Positions 1 to 10,953 of a stretch of DNA of 64,000 nucleotides are shown piece after piece. The notes under the pieces were generated by a model. It did not search any database and had not been told where the DNA came from. It was given only the letters and a program-made list of their open reading frames with translations. Source of the DNA: Microcella indica (GTDB lineage Bacteria > Actinomycetota > Actinomycetes > Actinomycetales > Microbacteriaceae); the NCBI RefSeq assembly GCF_013414345.1, contig NZ_CP058670.1, positions 2,356,001-2,420,000 on the forward strand, in the 5' to 3' direction. How positions within the stretch are numbered: the stretch's first letter is position 1; each line of letters begins with the position of its first letter. The position numbers and the translations under genes were made by a program.

Positions 1-1752
1 TGACTGTTCTCCTTGTTCCTCAGCGTTCGCGGTCAGCACGTGGGCGACTGCGGTCATGGCGAGCGCGAACGAGACGGCGCCGGGGTCGGGCGTGCCGAGG
101 CTCTTCTCCGCGTGAGGCCGGGCTCGACCCAGCCGTGGGAGCATCTCCGCGGTGTCGGCGGCGGCCGCTGTGGCGCGCTCGGCCGCTCTCGACCAGGCAG
201 CGGAGAGCCGCTGGCCCTCGCCCACCTTCGCGGTCAGTTCATCGGTGAACGGCACGATCGCGTCCACCATCGTCTTGTCACCCAGCTCGGCCTTGCCCAT
301 GCGCTGCACCGTCGCGCGGGCGTTCTGGATCGCGTCGGCGACGGCCTGAGCATCGGGATGGTGCTCGTCCCCGAGACGCTCTCCCGCGGCGCGAAGGGCA
401 GCACCCCACAGTGCGCCCGAGGTGCCACCGGCTTTGTCAGCCCACGCATCACCGGCGCGAGCGAGCACTGTTCCCGCTCCGGCGCCGGCGGCCGAGAGTT
501 CCTGGGCCGCAGCCGCGGCCGCGTGTACGCCGCGCTGCATGCCGATGCCGTGGTCGCCGTCGCCCGCGATGGCGTCGAGACGACCGAGCTCGTCGACGTC
601 ACGATCGATGACGGCACGGATGGAGTCGATTGCAGCCTGAGCGACGCGGCCAGCGTTCCGGGACGCATCCGATGCGACCGGGATCGCCTCTTGCTCTGCG
701 GCGTCGGGCGCAGCCTCCGCCGCTTCGGACTCGGCCGCCGCCCCGACGGAGCCCTTGCGGTAGGCCGGCGTGTAGGCCGGCGATCGCCAAACTGTCTCGA
801 GTTCGTCGTCGAGCCAGAGGAGCGTCACCGACAGGCCGGCCATGTCGAAACTCGTCGCGTACTCCCCGATCTCGGGCTCCACGATGGTGAGCCCGGCGCT
901 CTCGAGCTTCTCACTGACCGCGCCGTACATCACGAACAGCTCTTCACCCTTGACGGATCCGAGCCCGTTGATGATGACGGCAACCCGAGAGCCCGGTGTC
1001 GTCGAGACGGAGTCGGGGCGCTCGGCGAGAAGCGCGTCCACGCACTGCTCTGCCATCTCTCGGGCGCTCGGCACCGGCCTGATGTCGATGCCGGGCTCAC
1101 CGTGAATGCCCATGCCCACCGCCATCTGACCGGGCGGCACGGTGAAGAGCGGTTCCGTCGCACCGGGAAGAGTGCAGCCGGAGAACGCGATACCGATGGA
1201 CCGCGTGCGCTCGTTGGCCCGCTCGGCGAGAGCGGCGACCTCTTCGAGGGAGGACCCCCGTTCGGCGGCCCACGCCGCAGCGCGGAAGACCGCGAGATCG
1301 CCGGCGACGCCGCGGCGCTTCTGCCACTCAGCCGGAGGGGCGCTGTAGATGTCGTCGGTGACACGCACGGTGCGGCAGGGAATGCCCTCTGCGATGAGGC
1401 GTTCTTGAGCGGCGTCGAAGTTGAGCACATCGCCCGCGTAGTTTCCGTAGCTCAGCAGCACGCCAGCGGTCGTCGCGACAGACTTAGCGACGGTGTAGAC
1501 CTGCTGGGCACTGGGCGAGGCGAAGACGTTGCCCATGGCCGCGGCGTGGGCGAGCCCTGGCCCGACAAGCCCGGCGAACGCAGGATAGTGACCCGAGCCT
1601 CCCCCGATCACGAGGGCGACCTGGTCCGGGGGCGTCGCGGCGGATCGGGCTACTCCCCCGGGAACGCGACGCACGAGGCCGCGGTGCGCCGCGACGAATC
1701 CTGTCGTGGAGTCGTCGGCAAAGTCAGCCGGATCGTTCGCAACGTGGCTCAT
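1..1752 (-). CDS. Dihydroxyacetone/erythrulose kinase, DhaK-DhaL fusion (3' end outside window)
   Basis: ATP-dependent ketose kinase that phosphorylates dihydroxyacetone or a four-carbon ketose. The frame opens with ATG at 1752 (MSHVANDP) and is still open at base 1, so the C-terminus is missing. The DhaK part (about residues 1-330) shows GGGSGH near the N-terminus and GMGIHGEPG, whose His forms the hemiaminal with the substrate. After an Ala/Glu-rich linker, the DhaL part shows AGDGDHGIGM (metal-binding Asp residues) and GGTSGALWG (nucleotide loop). DhaK and DhaL on one chain indicate the ATP-dependent class, not the phosphotransferase-coupled one. It is the last visible gene of an operon with an alcohol dehydrogenase and a sugar importer, so the oxidised polyol is its likely substrate. 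Kinase class is firm; tetrulose as substrate is inferred from context. Confidence 0.9.
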   Translation of the reverse strand, partial: MSHVANDPADFADDSTTGFVAAHRGLVRRVPGGVARSAATPPDQVALVIGGGSGHYPAFAGLVGPGLAHAAAMGNVFASPSAQQVYTVAKSVATTAGVLLSYGNYAGDVLNFDAAQERLIAEGIPCRTVRVTDDIYSAPPAEWQKRRGVAGDLAVFRAAAWAAERGSSLEEVAALAERANERTRSIGIAFSGCTLPGATEPLFTVPPGQMAVGMGIHGEPGIDIRPVPSAREMAEQCVDALLAERPDSVSTTPGSRVAVIINGLGSVKGEELFVMYGAVSEKLESAGLTIVEPEIGEYATSFDMAGLSVTLLWLDDELETVWRSPAYTPAYRKGSVGAAAESEAAEAAPDAAEQEAIPVASDASRNAGRVAQAAIDSIRAVIDRDVDELGRLDAIAGDGDHGIGMQRGVHAAAAAAQELSAAGAGAGTVLARAGDAWADKAGGTSGALWGAALRAAGERLGDEHHPDAQAVADAIQNARATVQRMGKAELGDKTMVDAIVPFTDELTAKVGEGQRLSAAWSRAAERATAAAADTAEMLPRLGRARPHAEKSLGTPDPGAVSFALAMTAVAHVLTANAEEQGEQS

Positions 1753-1794
1753 GTGAAGTCTTTCGTCGTGTCGCGGTGGAGATGAGGGGTTCAC

Positions 1795-1829
1795 GCGGGA
1801 GCGGAGCCGCTGAGGGGCGCCGCTCCCGC
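1795..1829 (-). terminator. Strong hairpin between binding-protein gene and kinase gene
   Basis: GCGGGAGCGG (1795-1804) is the exact reverse complement of CCGCTCCCGC (1820-1829), with a 15-nt loop. It follows the stop of the substrate-binding protein gene and precedes the kinase start. There is no U tract. Such hairpins often hold back read-through or protect the 3' end of a highly expressed binding-protein message; that role is inferred. Confidence 0.55.
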
Positions 1830-1867
1830 GCTGACCGCGCGGGAGCGCACGGTCGCTGTGCTCCGGC

Positions 1868-2857
1868 TTAGCCGGAGTAGGTGAACGGTCCCGTCATGAG
1901 GTCGACGTTCTCCTGCGTGATGAGAATGCAGTCGAAGGACTGCTTCTCGGTCTCCGGCACGGTGCCGTTGCGGATGTAGTCGTCAGCCAAGGCGATCGCC
2001 TCCGCGGCGAAGACCGCGACGGGCTGAAGAACCGTGTAGGCCATCTCGCCCGCCTTGACCGACTCGACCGCGTCAGGGTTGCCATCGAAGCCTCCGATGA
2101 CGACGCCGTCGAACGCGCCCGACTCCTTCAGAGCGGCGATGGCGCCCAGGGCCATCTCGTCATTGCCGGCGATGACCCCACTGATGTCGGGGTTGGCCTG
2201 CAACAGTGTCTGTGTCGCGTTGCGACCTTCGGTGCGGTCCCAGTTAGCAACCTCTTCCCCGACCTGAACCAGATCCGGGTACTGCGAGATCACGGTGTCG
2301 AAGCCGTTCGAGCGAGTCTGCGCGTTGTTGTCGGACGGTGCGCCGAAGAGCTCGATGTAGTTGCCGTTTTCCTCCATCTGGCGCACAAACTCCTGGGCAC
2401 CCAGAGCAGCGCCCTGAGCGTTGTTCGAGACCAGCTGAGCCAACGCGATGCCTGTCTCGTTGATCTCAGCGTTGATCAGGAAGACCGGGATGCCCGCATC
2501 CGTGGCCTTCTGGACGGCCGCGATCGAGCCGTCCGCGTTGGCCGGGTCGAGGATGAGCGCAACCGACTGGTTGGTGATGGCCGTGTCGATCAGCGTGTTC
2601 TCGGTGTTGGTGTCACCCAGGTGAGCGCCAACAACGGCCTCGTAGCCGAGCTCCTCTGCTGCGGCCGCGGCAACATCGCCCTCGGTCTTCCAGTAGGGGT
2701 TGGCCGGGTCGTTGACGATGATGGTGATGAGGCCGCCGGCCTCACCGCCCCCCGCCGACTCCGCGGGTGTGTCGGTGTCTCCTCCGGCGCAGGCGGTGAG
2801 ACCCAGGGCCAGTGCTGCAGCGGCTGCCAGCGCAGTGAGCGCCTTCTTGCGAACCAT
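1868..2857 (-). CDS. RbsB-type sugar ABC transporter substrate-binding lipoprotein
   Basis: Extracytoplasmic binding protein that captures the sugar or polyol and delivers it to the permease encoded upstream. The 329-residue product starts with MVRKKALTAL, then a hydrophobic stretch and a lipobox ending LTAC (Cys23), so it should be lipid-anchored outside the membrane. The rest has the periplasmic-binding-protein type I pattern of the ribose family: IIVNDPANPYWKT near the start, VIAGNDEMALGA and VIGGFDGNPDAV further on. ATG 2857 is preceded by AAAGGAAA. Family is clear; the ligand cannot be read from sequence, but the neighbouring dehydrogenase and kinase suggest a short polyol. Confidence 0.92.
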   Translation of the reverse strand: MVRKKALTALAAAAALALGLTACAGGDTDTPAESAGGGEAGGLITIIVNDPANPYWKTEGDVAAAAAEELGYEAVVGAHLGDTNTENTLIDTAITNQSVALILDPANADGSIAAVQKATDAGIPVFLINAEINETGIALAQLVSNNAQGAALGAQEFVRQMEENGNYIELFGAPSDNNAQTRSNGFDTVISQYPDLVQVGEEVANWDRTEGRNATQTLLQANPDISGVIAGNDEMALGAIAALKESGAFDGVVIGGFDGNPDAVESVKAGEMAYTVLQPVAVFAAEAIALADDYIRNGTVPETEKQSFDCILITQENVDLMTGPFTYSG

Positions 2858-2915
2858 GGTGGTTTCCTTTCATCGGGATGTGATGTGCATCGACTGGGGC
2901 GATGCGGGGGGCGGG

Positions 2916-4085
2916 TCAGGTGGTGGTGCCGGTGGTGACTGGCGTCTTCTGACCCGACGTTTCGGGGGAGTGGGGCTCGGTCGGCCCGTCGCCTGGCGTC
3001 GACGATGGTGGCGGAGTGCTCGAGGCGGCGGGACGGGGCCGACGGCCGTACTGGAGCGTGTTGAGCATCACGGCGATGACGATCACCGCGCCCATGAAGA
3101 CCATCTGCCAGTAGGCGGAGACGCCGACGATCACGAGCCCATCGGAGAGGAAGCCGATGACGAACGCCCCGAGCAGGGTTCCGCGCACCGTTCCGCGTCC
3201 ACCCGTGAGGGCCGCACCGCCGATGACGACGACCGCGATGGCGGTGAGCTCGTAGGTGTTGCCCGCCGTCGGGCTTGCGCTCGTGAGGGTCGAGGAGAGG
3301 ATGAGCCCGGCGACCGAGGCGCAGATGCCGGAGATGACATACACCCACACGGTGACGGCCTTGACCGGCACTCCGGAGAGTTCGGCTGCGCGCTCGTTGC
3401 CTCCGGAGGCGTACAGCCAGCGCCCGAAGGTGGAACGGCTGAGCACGAATCCGAGAATCAGGGCGATGATGCCCATGATGATGACGCCGATCGGAATGCC
3501 GAGCAGTCGGTTGAACCCGAGCCAGTCGAACCCGGTGTTCCCCAGCTCAGGGTTGCCCGAAAGGTTGTTGACCGTGAGTCCGTTGGTCATCAGGAGCGCG
3601 ATGCCGCGGACGACGTAGAGCATGCCGAGGGTCGCGACGAAGGGCGCGACCTTGAATTTGGCCACCAGGATTCCGTTGACCAACCCCACCAGGGCTCCCA
3701 TGGCACAGGAGATGATGACAACGACGGGGATGCTCGGGTAGAGCACCACTCCGAAGATGGTGAGCGACAACCCGTCTTGAATGAGGAAGCCTCCGATGAT
3801 CGCCGAGAAGCTCAAGGTGGATCCCACCGAGAGGTCGATGCCTCCGTTGAGGATCACCATGAGCATCCCCAGCCCCAGAATCGCAAAGATCGCCACGTGC
3901 GAGGCCATGATGAGGAGGTTGCTGACGGTGAGGTAGTTGGGCGACAGCATCGAGAACACGGCGATGATGAGAATCAGCGCGAGAAACGCCCGGCCCTCGA
4001 TGAGGATCTTGCCGATCGATCGTGTCTTCCGCTGCGTGATGATCGCGGTGGTTGTGGTGGTTGTCGTCGTCATTGTCCGATCCAT
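2916..4085 (-). CDS. RbsC-type sugar ABC transporter permease
   Basis: Membrane subunit of the importer; as in ribose transporters it would act as a homodimer. The 389-residue product has about eight to ten hydrophobic segments and the ribose-permease signatures GGIDLSVGS and GGAALTGGRGTVRGTLLGA. The N-terminus holds a run of eight threonines (ATG at 4085, or ATG at 4073), and a Pro/Ser/Thr-rich tail of about 40 residues follows the last segment; both should be disordered. It lies 13 bp downstream of the ATPase gene and 58 bp upstream of the binding-protein gene. Confidence 0.92.
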   Translation of the reverse strand: MDRTMTTTTTTTTAIITQRKTRSIGKILIEGRAFLALILIIAVFSMLSPNYLTVSNLLIMASHVAIFAILGLGMLMVILNGGIDLSVGSTLSFSAIIGGFLIQDGLSLTIFGVVLYPSIPVVVIISCAMGALVGLVNGILVAKFKVAPFVATLGMLYVVRGIALLMTNGLTVNNLSGNPELGNTGFDWLGFNRLLGIPIGVIIMGIIALILGFVLSRSTFGRWLYASGGNERAAELSGVPVKAVTVWVYVISGICASVAGLILSSTLTSASPTAGNTYELTAIAVVVIGGAALTGGRGTVRGTLLGAFVIGFLSDGLVIVGVSAYWQMVFMGAVIVIAVMLNTLQYGRRPRPAASSTPPPSSTPGDGPTEPHSPETSGQKTPVTTGTTT

Positions 4086-4098
4086 TCCTTGGGCCCGG

Positions 4099-5618
<1,520 letters not shown>

Positions 5619-5622
<4 letters not shown>

Positions 5623-6287
5623 AGCACCGTCACCTCCACCGGCGTGACCAGCCAGGCGGCGGGATTCACGAGCGTGAAGGCGCCGACCACGGTGACGGTC
5701 TGGCCCGACAGGTTGTCGGTGTCGACCGACTCGAGCACCCGAGTCTTGAGCTCATCGTTGAGAGCGGCGGCGGCATTCTGGAAGGCGATCTGGTTGGTGA
5801 ACTCGCCGAACTCGTACGCGCCAGTGGCGTCACGCAGCTCTGTTCCGTTGATCGCCGGCCCGGTCTGCAGGCGCACCAGCAGGTCATCGGGCAACCCGTC
5901 GACCTGGATCTCGTAGATGCCTGACTGGCCGTCGCCGACGACTCCGGTGAAGCTCACGCTGAACACGGGGCCGCCGGAGCTGGGAACCGCGTACTGGTCA
6001 GCGGCAGCCTCAGGGTCATCAGCAATGGCGGCGGCCACCACTGTGGCATCTGCGGAGCGGTCGATGATTCCTTCTTGCACGATCTCGAACTGCTCCGCGC
6101 CGAAGTCTGCGGCGTTGAACTCGACGATCCCTTGCGCGAGCGGATCGTCGAGTGGCACGACCCTCGTTCCGAGGGCCATTCCGACCAGCACCGCCGCGAT
6201 CACTCCGGCAGTGATGCCGCGCTTGGCAGTGCGGGAGAGACGGGTGCGCGTCCGCGGCGCGGTCGCCGACGTCGTGGGGGCGCTCAT
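5619..6287 (-). CDS. DUF2291 family membrane-anchored protein
   Basis: Protein of 222 residues with one N-terminal membrane segment (about 24-45, GITAGVIAAVLVGMALGTRVV) and an exported remainder. DUF2291 proteins are found next to RbsABC-type importers for short polyols and are thought to be accessory to uptake; no activity is established as far as I know. Recurrent sequence features include FNAADFG near the start and a GDGQSGIYEIQVDG stretch. ATG at 6287 overlaps the stop of the dehydrogenase gene (ATGA), and its own stop overlaps the ATPase start in the same way. Confidence 0.75.
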
Positions 6288-7345
6288 GCGATCAGCACCC
6301 GTGACTGGTCGTCGTTGGGGCGGATCTGCAGCTTGCGCCCTTCGCCTCGACGGAACTGGTCGAGGGCCTGCTCGTAGTCGTCGAGGACGAAGCTGTGGCT
6401 GATCATGGCCGTGGCGTTGACCGCGCCGGCTTCGAACATCTCCACCGCGCGACCAAAGGAGTTGAGCACGGCCATCGTTCCGACGATCGAGATCTCGTCG
6501 CGGTAGACGCGGAAGGGCGAGAACTCTGCCTTCTTGTCGGCGGGCGCGACTCCGAAGTCTTGGAAGAATCCGGCGGGCTTCACGCGCGTCAGGCCATCCT
6601 CGATCGCCCGGATGTTGCCGGTGCAGTCGATCACGACATCCCACTTCTCGCGGTCTGCATCGTCGGCGCTCGTGTAGCGCAGCTCAATGCCACACTCGGC
6701 GGCGGTGTTCAAGCGGTCTTCGTTGAGGTCGACGATCGTGACCGATGCCGCTCCGGCGCGGGTCGCGAGCTGGGCCATGAGCAGCCCCATCGTGCCGGAG
6801 CCGTAGACGAGCACGTGGTCGCCCATGCGACGGGGAAGCACGTCCCAGCCACGAATGGCGCAAGCGAGCGGCTCGATGAGGGCGGCCTCGAAGAGGTCGG
6901 TCACGGGCTTGAGCTTGTAGACGTTGCTCGCGGGCGCCGTGAAGAATTGCTGCGCCGCACCGTCGGAGGCGACCACTCCGAGCCCGTTCCAGAAGCGGCA
7001 GAGGTTCTGGTGGCCGTTGAGGCAGAACTCGCACTCGCCGCAGGTGGTGCTCGGGTTGACGACGACGTGGTCGCCGACCGCGAAGTCGAAGACACCGTCA
7101 TTGACGCCCTCTCCGAGCTCGACGATGGTGCCGGATGCCTCGTGGCCGGGTACGAGGGGAAAGACAGTTCCCTCGAACTCGCCATCCAGCACGTGAGTAT
7201 CCGTGCCACAGAGTCCGACCGCGGCGGTCTCGATGAGGATTTCCTTGTGGCCGGGCTTCGGCTGAGGGCGCTCCTCGAGGGCCAATTCGCCTTCCGACGT
7301 GAATACAACTGCGCGCATCTTTGCTCCCGTTGTTTGTGCGTTCAT
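6284..7345 (-). CDS. Zinc-dependent alcohol (polyol) dehydrogenase
   Basis: Medium-chain NAD(P)-dependent dehydrogenase, 353 residues, probably the first catabolic step: oxidation of the imported polyol to a ketose. Catalytic zinc ligands are visible as GLCGTDT (Cys46) and GHEA (His68, Glu69). The structural zinc site is the four-Cys cluster at 102, 105, 108 and 116. The dinucleotide-binding segment HVLVYGSGTMGLLMAQLA is intact. It is the first gene of the minus-strand operon, so the promoter must lie in 7346-7559. Its closest general class is threonine/sorbitol/threitol dehydrogenase; substrate is inferred from the kinase and importer. Confidence 0.9.
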   Translation of the reverse strand: MNAQTTGAKMRAVVFTSEGELALEERPQPKPGHKEILIETAAVGLCGTDTHVLDGEFEGTVFPLVPGHEASGTIVELGEGVNDGVFDFAVGDHVVVNPSTTCGECEFCLNGHQNLCRFWNGLGVVASDGAAQQFFTAPASNVYKLKPVTDLFEAALIEPLACAIRGWDVLPRRMGDHVLVYGSGTMGLLMAQLATRAGAASVTIVDLNEDRLNTAAECGIELRYTSADDADREKWDVVIDCTGNIRAIEDGLTRVKPAGFFQDFGVAPADKKAEFSPFRVYRDEISIVGTMAVLNSFGRAVEMFEAGAVNATAMISHSFVLDDYEQALDQFRRGEGRKLQIRPNDDQSRVLIA

Positions 7346-7442
7346 CGTTGAGACCGCGTGTGTTCCTCAAGCCGGTTCGCCGTCTCGCTCAGCGCGACCT
7401 CGCGCTGGACGAGTTGCGTCACCGTCTTGGCGGTCCGTGACC

Positions 7443-7491
7443 ATGTTAGGTACGACGCCGCGCCATGTTATTTATCAACCTGGCGATGTTA
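7443..7491. promoter_or_regulatory. Three phased ATGTTA direct repeats in divergent promoter region
   Basis: The hexamer ATGTTA occurs at 7443-7448, 7465-7470 and 7486-7491, i.e. at 22- and 21-bp spacing, two helical turns apart on one DNA face. The region separates the polyol operon (minus) from transketolase (plus) and is clearly more AT-rich than its surroundings. Direct repeats of this kind are typical of DeoR/GlpR-type operators; a role in shared control of both units is inferred. Confidence 0.5.
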
Positions 7492-7559
7492 GATTCACCA
7501 TAGATTGCGATACGGTACCTGTCAACAGTGGTTTTCCGTCAACGGTGAGGAGACAGGTC

Positions 7560-9653
7560 ATGACCGAAGTGCGATGGGACGACATCGACCAGCGGGCAGT
7601 CGACACGGCGCGAGTTCTCGCGGCTGACGCGGTCGAGAAGGTGGGCAACGGGCATCCGGGAACGGCCATGAGTCTCGCGCCACTCGCGTACCTGCTGTAC
7701 CAGCGCGTGCTGCGCCACGACCCCGCCGACCCGACCTGGGCCGGTCGCGACCGCTTCATCCTGTCGGTCGGCCATTCGTCTCTCACGCAGTACGTGCAGC
7801 TGTACCTCGGCGGCTTCGGTCTCGAACTCGACGACCTGAAGGCGCTGCGCACGTGGGGCTCCCTCACCCCCGGCCACCCCGAATACGGTCACACGCCGGG
7901 CGTGGAAATCACGACGGGGCCGCTCGGCCAGGGTCTCGCCTCCGCCGTCGGTTTCGCCTACGCGACACGCTATGAGCGCGGCCTCTTCGACCCCGACGCC
8001 CCCGCCGGCGAGTCGCCCTTCGATCACACGATCTACGTCGTCGCCGGTGATGGCGACATCCAGGAGGGCGTGACGTCAGAGGCTGGCAGTCTCGCCGGTC
8101 ACCAAGAGCTGGGCAACCTGATCGCCATCTACGACTCCAACCAGATCTCGATCGAAGACGACACCACCATCGCCTTCACCGAAGATGTCGCCGCCCGCTA
8201 TGCGTCCTACGGCTGGCACGTGCAGACCGTCGACTGGAAAAAAACCGGCGCCTACCAGGAAGACATCCACGAGCTGTACGCGGCGATCGAGGCGGCGAAA
8301 GCCGAGACCTCCCGGCCCTCCCTGATCATCCTGAAGACCATCATCGGGTGGCCCTCCCCCGGCAAGCAGAACACGGGTGCCGTGCACGGCTCGGCCCTCG
8401 GAGCGAACGAGCTCGCGGCGACGAAGCGTGCCCTCGGGTTCGACCCCGAGCAGTTCTTCACCATCGATGACGACGTCATCGCTCACACGCGAGCCCTCGC
8501 CGATCGTGGGGCTGCCGCCCATGCCGAGTGGCAGCAGCGGTTCGAGACCTGGGCGGCGGCGAACCCGGAACGCAAGCAGCTCTGGGATCGCCTGCAGACC
8601 GGCGAGCTGCCCGACGGCCTGGACGCGGCGCTGCCGCACGGGGAACCCGGCACGGCGATGTCGACCCGGGCCGCGTCGGGCGCCGTCATCAATGCGCTCG
8701 CCGCTCACCTGCCCGAGCTCTGGGGTGGGTCTGCCGACCTGGCCGAATCGAACCTGACGACCATCAAGAGTGCGGCATCGTTTGCGCCCGCCGAGCGATC
8801 GACGCACGAATGGACGGCCGAGCCGTATGGGCGAGTGCTGCACTTCGGCATCCGCGAGCACGCGATGGGCGCCATCATCAACGGCATCCTCCTGCACGGG
8901 CCCACCCGCGCCTTCGGGGGCACCTTCCTCATCTTCAGCGACTACATGCGGCCCGCCGTCCGCCTCGCCGCACTCATGAACATCCCGAGCATTTTCGTCT
9001 GGACTCACGACTCAGTCGCCCTGGGAGAGGACGGCCCCACGCATCAGCCGATCGAACAACTCGCCACGCTGCGCGCCATCCCCAACATGACGGTGGCCCG
9101 CCCCTGCGACGCCGCGGAGACGGCGGCCGTGTGGCTGGAGGTGCTGCGTCGCCGAGGCGGACCCACCGGCATCGCCCTGACCCGACAGAACGTTCCCGTG
9201 CTCGACCGAGGCGAGGGCGAGGCCTCCGGCGCCGTTCTCGCCTCAGCAACGCTGGCGGCCCGTGGCGCCTATGTTCTCGCCGAGGCCCCTGACGGTGCGC
9301 CCGAGGTCATCCTCATCGCCACCGGGTCTGAGGTGCAACTCGCGCTCGCAGCGCGAGACACGCTGGCGCAAGACGGCATTCAAGCTCGCGTCGTGTCGGC
9401 GCCATCACTCGAGTGGTTCGCCGAGCAGGATGACGACTACCGCGAGTCGGTGCTGCCCTCGGCAGTGCGGGCCCGCGTCTCGGTCGAAGCCGGTGTCGCG
9501 CTGAGTTGGCGCGACGTCGTCGGCGACGCGGGCCGCAGCGTCTCCATCGAGCACTTCGGCGCGTCGGCCTCCGGCCCCGAGCTGTTCGAGCGCTACGGCA
9601 TGACCGCAGACGCGGTCGTGGCGGCGGCAAAGGATTCGCTCACGCAGGTCTAG
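7560..9653 (+). CDS. tkt: Transketolase
   Basis: Thiamine-diphosphate enzyme moving two-carbon units between sugar phosphates, 697 residues, the usual length. ATG 7560 is preceded by GAGGAG at 7547; an upstream in-frame extension exists but has no ribosome site. Visible motifs are [11 protein letters not shown], the ThDP/metal motif [14 protein letters not shown], the pyrimidine-binding [14 protein letters not shown] and [10 protein letters not shown]. It is divergent from an operon for polyol uptake, oxidation and phosphorylation. Tetrulose phosphate can be isomerised to erythrose 4-phosphate, a transketolase substrate, so this copy is probably dedicated to the pathway (inference). Confidence 0.95.
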   Translation: MTEVRWDDIDQRAVDTARVLAADAVEKVGNGHPGTAMSLAPLAYLLYQRVLRHDPADPTWAGRDRFILSVGHSSLTQYVQLYLGGFGLELDDLKALRTWGSLTPGHPEYGHTPGVEITTGPLGQGLASAVGFAYATRYERGLFDPDAPAGESPFDHTIYVVAGDGDIQEGVTSEAGSLAGHQELGNLIAIYDSNQISIEDDTTIAFTEDVAARYASYGWHVQTVDWKKTGAYQEDIHELYAAIEAAKAETSRPSLIILKTIIGWPSPGKQNTGAVHGSALGANELAATKRALGFDPEQFFTIDDDVIAHTRALADRGAAAHAEWQQRFETWAAANPERKQLWDRLQTGELPDGLDAALPHGEPGTAMSTRAASGAVINALAAHLPELWGGSADLAESNLTTIKSAASFAPAERSTHEWTAEPYGRVLHFGIREHAMGAIINGILLHGPTRAFGGTFLIFSDYMRPAVRLAALMNIPSIFVWTHDSVALGEDGPTHQPIEQLATLRAIPNMTVARPCDAAETAAVWLEVLRRRGGPTGIALTRQNVPVLDRGEGEASGAVLASATLAARGAYVLAEAPDGAPEVILIATGSEVQLALAARDTLAQDGIQARVVSAPSLEWFAEQDDDYRESVLPSAVRARVSVEAGVALSWRDVVGDAGRSVSIEHFGASASGPELFERYGMTADAVVAAAKDSLTQV

Positions 9654-9684
9654 CCTTCCGCGACCCGGGCGCGGTCGCCCGCGC

Positions 9685-10248
9685 TCAGATCAGCCAGCGC
9701 TGTTTCTGCACGAGCGGGATGCTCCTCCACGCCTTGCCGATGCCCCAGGTGTCTCCGGCGAACGTCGTCGCGATCACGATCAGGGCGAGCGCGTAGATGA
9801 TGTGGTAGTCGACGAGGGGGTTGTTCGAGGCGGTCAGCGGCGTGAAGGGCCACTCGGCGAGGTGCATGAAGACCATGAGGATGGTGCCGGCCACAGCGCT
9901 CACGCGAAGGCCGATACCCAGCATGACGGCGACGCCGATGCCGAGCATCCCGAGCATGAACAGCACGTCGGTGACCGGGTTGGCGAGGGTGAGGAAGAAG
10001 TCCTTGAGCGGTCCGGTGACCGTGTCGCTCCTGAGGAAGCCCTGGGCCGGCGTGCCGCCGTTGATCCAGGCCCGCTCGAGCGGCGTCGCGTAGCCGAGCC
10101 CGAACGTCTTGTCGAGAAACGCCCACAGGAAAATGAACCCGGTTGCCAGGCGCAGGACGGCGAGGGAGCGTCGGCCAAGGCCTGCTGTGGGCATCCCGGG
10201 CGCGTCGGTCTGGTCGGGGGCGTTCGGATCGATGGTGGTGGCGGTCAT
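9685..10248 (-). CDS. DoxX family membrane protein
   Basis: Small integral membrane protein of 187 residues with about four hydrophobic segments, beginning RRSLAVLRLATGFIFLWAFLDKTFG, the DoxX-type first helix. Members of the family are linked to quinone or thiosulphate oxidation and redox stress, but the role of this branch is unknown. The ATG at 10248 has GAGGAGACGAAG directly upstream. The frame extends further upstream, but that part overlaps the glutathione peroxidase gene and is not coding. It is convergent with transketolase. Confidence 0.78.
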   Translation of the reverse strand: MTATTIDPNAPDQTDAPGMPTAGLGRRSLAVLRLATGFIFLWAFLDKTFGLGYATPLERAWINGGTPAQGFLRSDTVTGPLKDFFLTLANPVTDVLFMLGMLGIGVAVMLGIGLRVSAVAGTILMVFMHLAEWPFTPLTASNNPLVDYHIIYALALIVIATTFAGDTWGIGKAWRSIPLVQKQRWLI

Positions 10249-10415
10249 CTTCGTCTCCTCGAGGTGAACTCGTCCCACGACGATCGCGGGCCTGAGCGGT
10301 GATGACCCCAGAGTGGCCCGCTCGGCGGCCCCCGGGCAGTGCCAAAGGTCCCGACAATTCCCGCTGAGATTGAGCGGTACAGCACCGCCCCGCGATCCGG
10401 GAGGCTCTCCGCGCG

Positions 10416-10901
10416 TCAGCGGGGCAGGTTCGCCTCGATGAGCTCGACGATGGGGCGAGCGTCCGGCAGCACGGTGGGCCGGAAGCGATGCACCTCGCCG
10501 CTCGGCAGCACGAGGAACTTCTCGAAGTTCCACATGATCGGCCCGGCCTTGCCGCCGCCATCGGGCGTCTCGACCAGCTGCGTGTAGAGCGGGTGCCGCT
10601 TCGAGCCGTTGACCTTCGCCTTCTCGGTCATGGGGAAGGTGACGCCCCACGTGGTTCTGCAGTACTCGGCGATCTTCTCCTCGCTCGACAGCTCCTGCAG
10701 AAACTGGTTCGAAGGCACGCCGAGCACCGTGAACCCGCGGTCGGCGTAGCGCTTCTGCAGCTCCTCGAGCTGCTCGTACTGCGGCGCGAGCCCGCAGCGT
10801 GAGGCCACGTTGACGACGAGCACGACGTGGTCGGCGAACTCGGCGAAGGTCGTCTCGCGGCCGTCGAGCATCGTGAGCGGAGCATCCGTGAGGGAGGTCA
10901 T
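10416..10901 (-). CDS. Glutathione peroxidase family peroxidase
   Basis: Thiol peroxidase of 161 residues that reduces hydrogen peroxide and organic peroxides, in actinobacteria most likely with thioredoxin or mycothiol-linked partners. The peroxidatic site is VNVASRCGL (Cys36), followed by the conserved Gln in SNQF and Trp-Asn in WNFEKF. A further Cys at about 81 (AEYC) could resolve the oxidised form. Cytosolic: no signal sequence. It lies about 170 bp from the DoxX gene on the same strand, with a small redox theme in the neighbourhood. Confidence 0.92.
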   Translation of the reverse strand: MTSLTDAPLTMLDGRETTFAEFADHVVLVVNVASRCGLAPQYEQLEELQKRYADRGFTVLGVPSNQFLQELSSEEKIAEYCRTTWGVTFPMTEKAKVNGSKRHPLYTQLVETPDGGGKAGPIMWNFEKFLVLPSGEVHRFRPTVLPDARPIVELIEANLPR

Positions 10902-10953
10902 GCCCCGACGATAGGAGCGTTTGCTGAGCGCACACGGTGCACCCGCTCTGTGG

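Noticed and set aside
13-1785. A 590-residue plus-strand frame
   Set aside because: Antisense shadow of the DhaK-DhaL kinase gene, which has clear family motifs on the minus strand.
4040-4085. Thr run at the N-terminus of the RbsC-type permease as a frameshift artefact
   Set aside because: The codons alternate between ACG, ACA and ACC, the frame continues into an ordinary permease, and two ATGs are available, so it is a genuine low-complexity tail.
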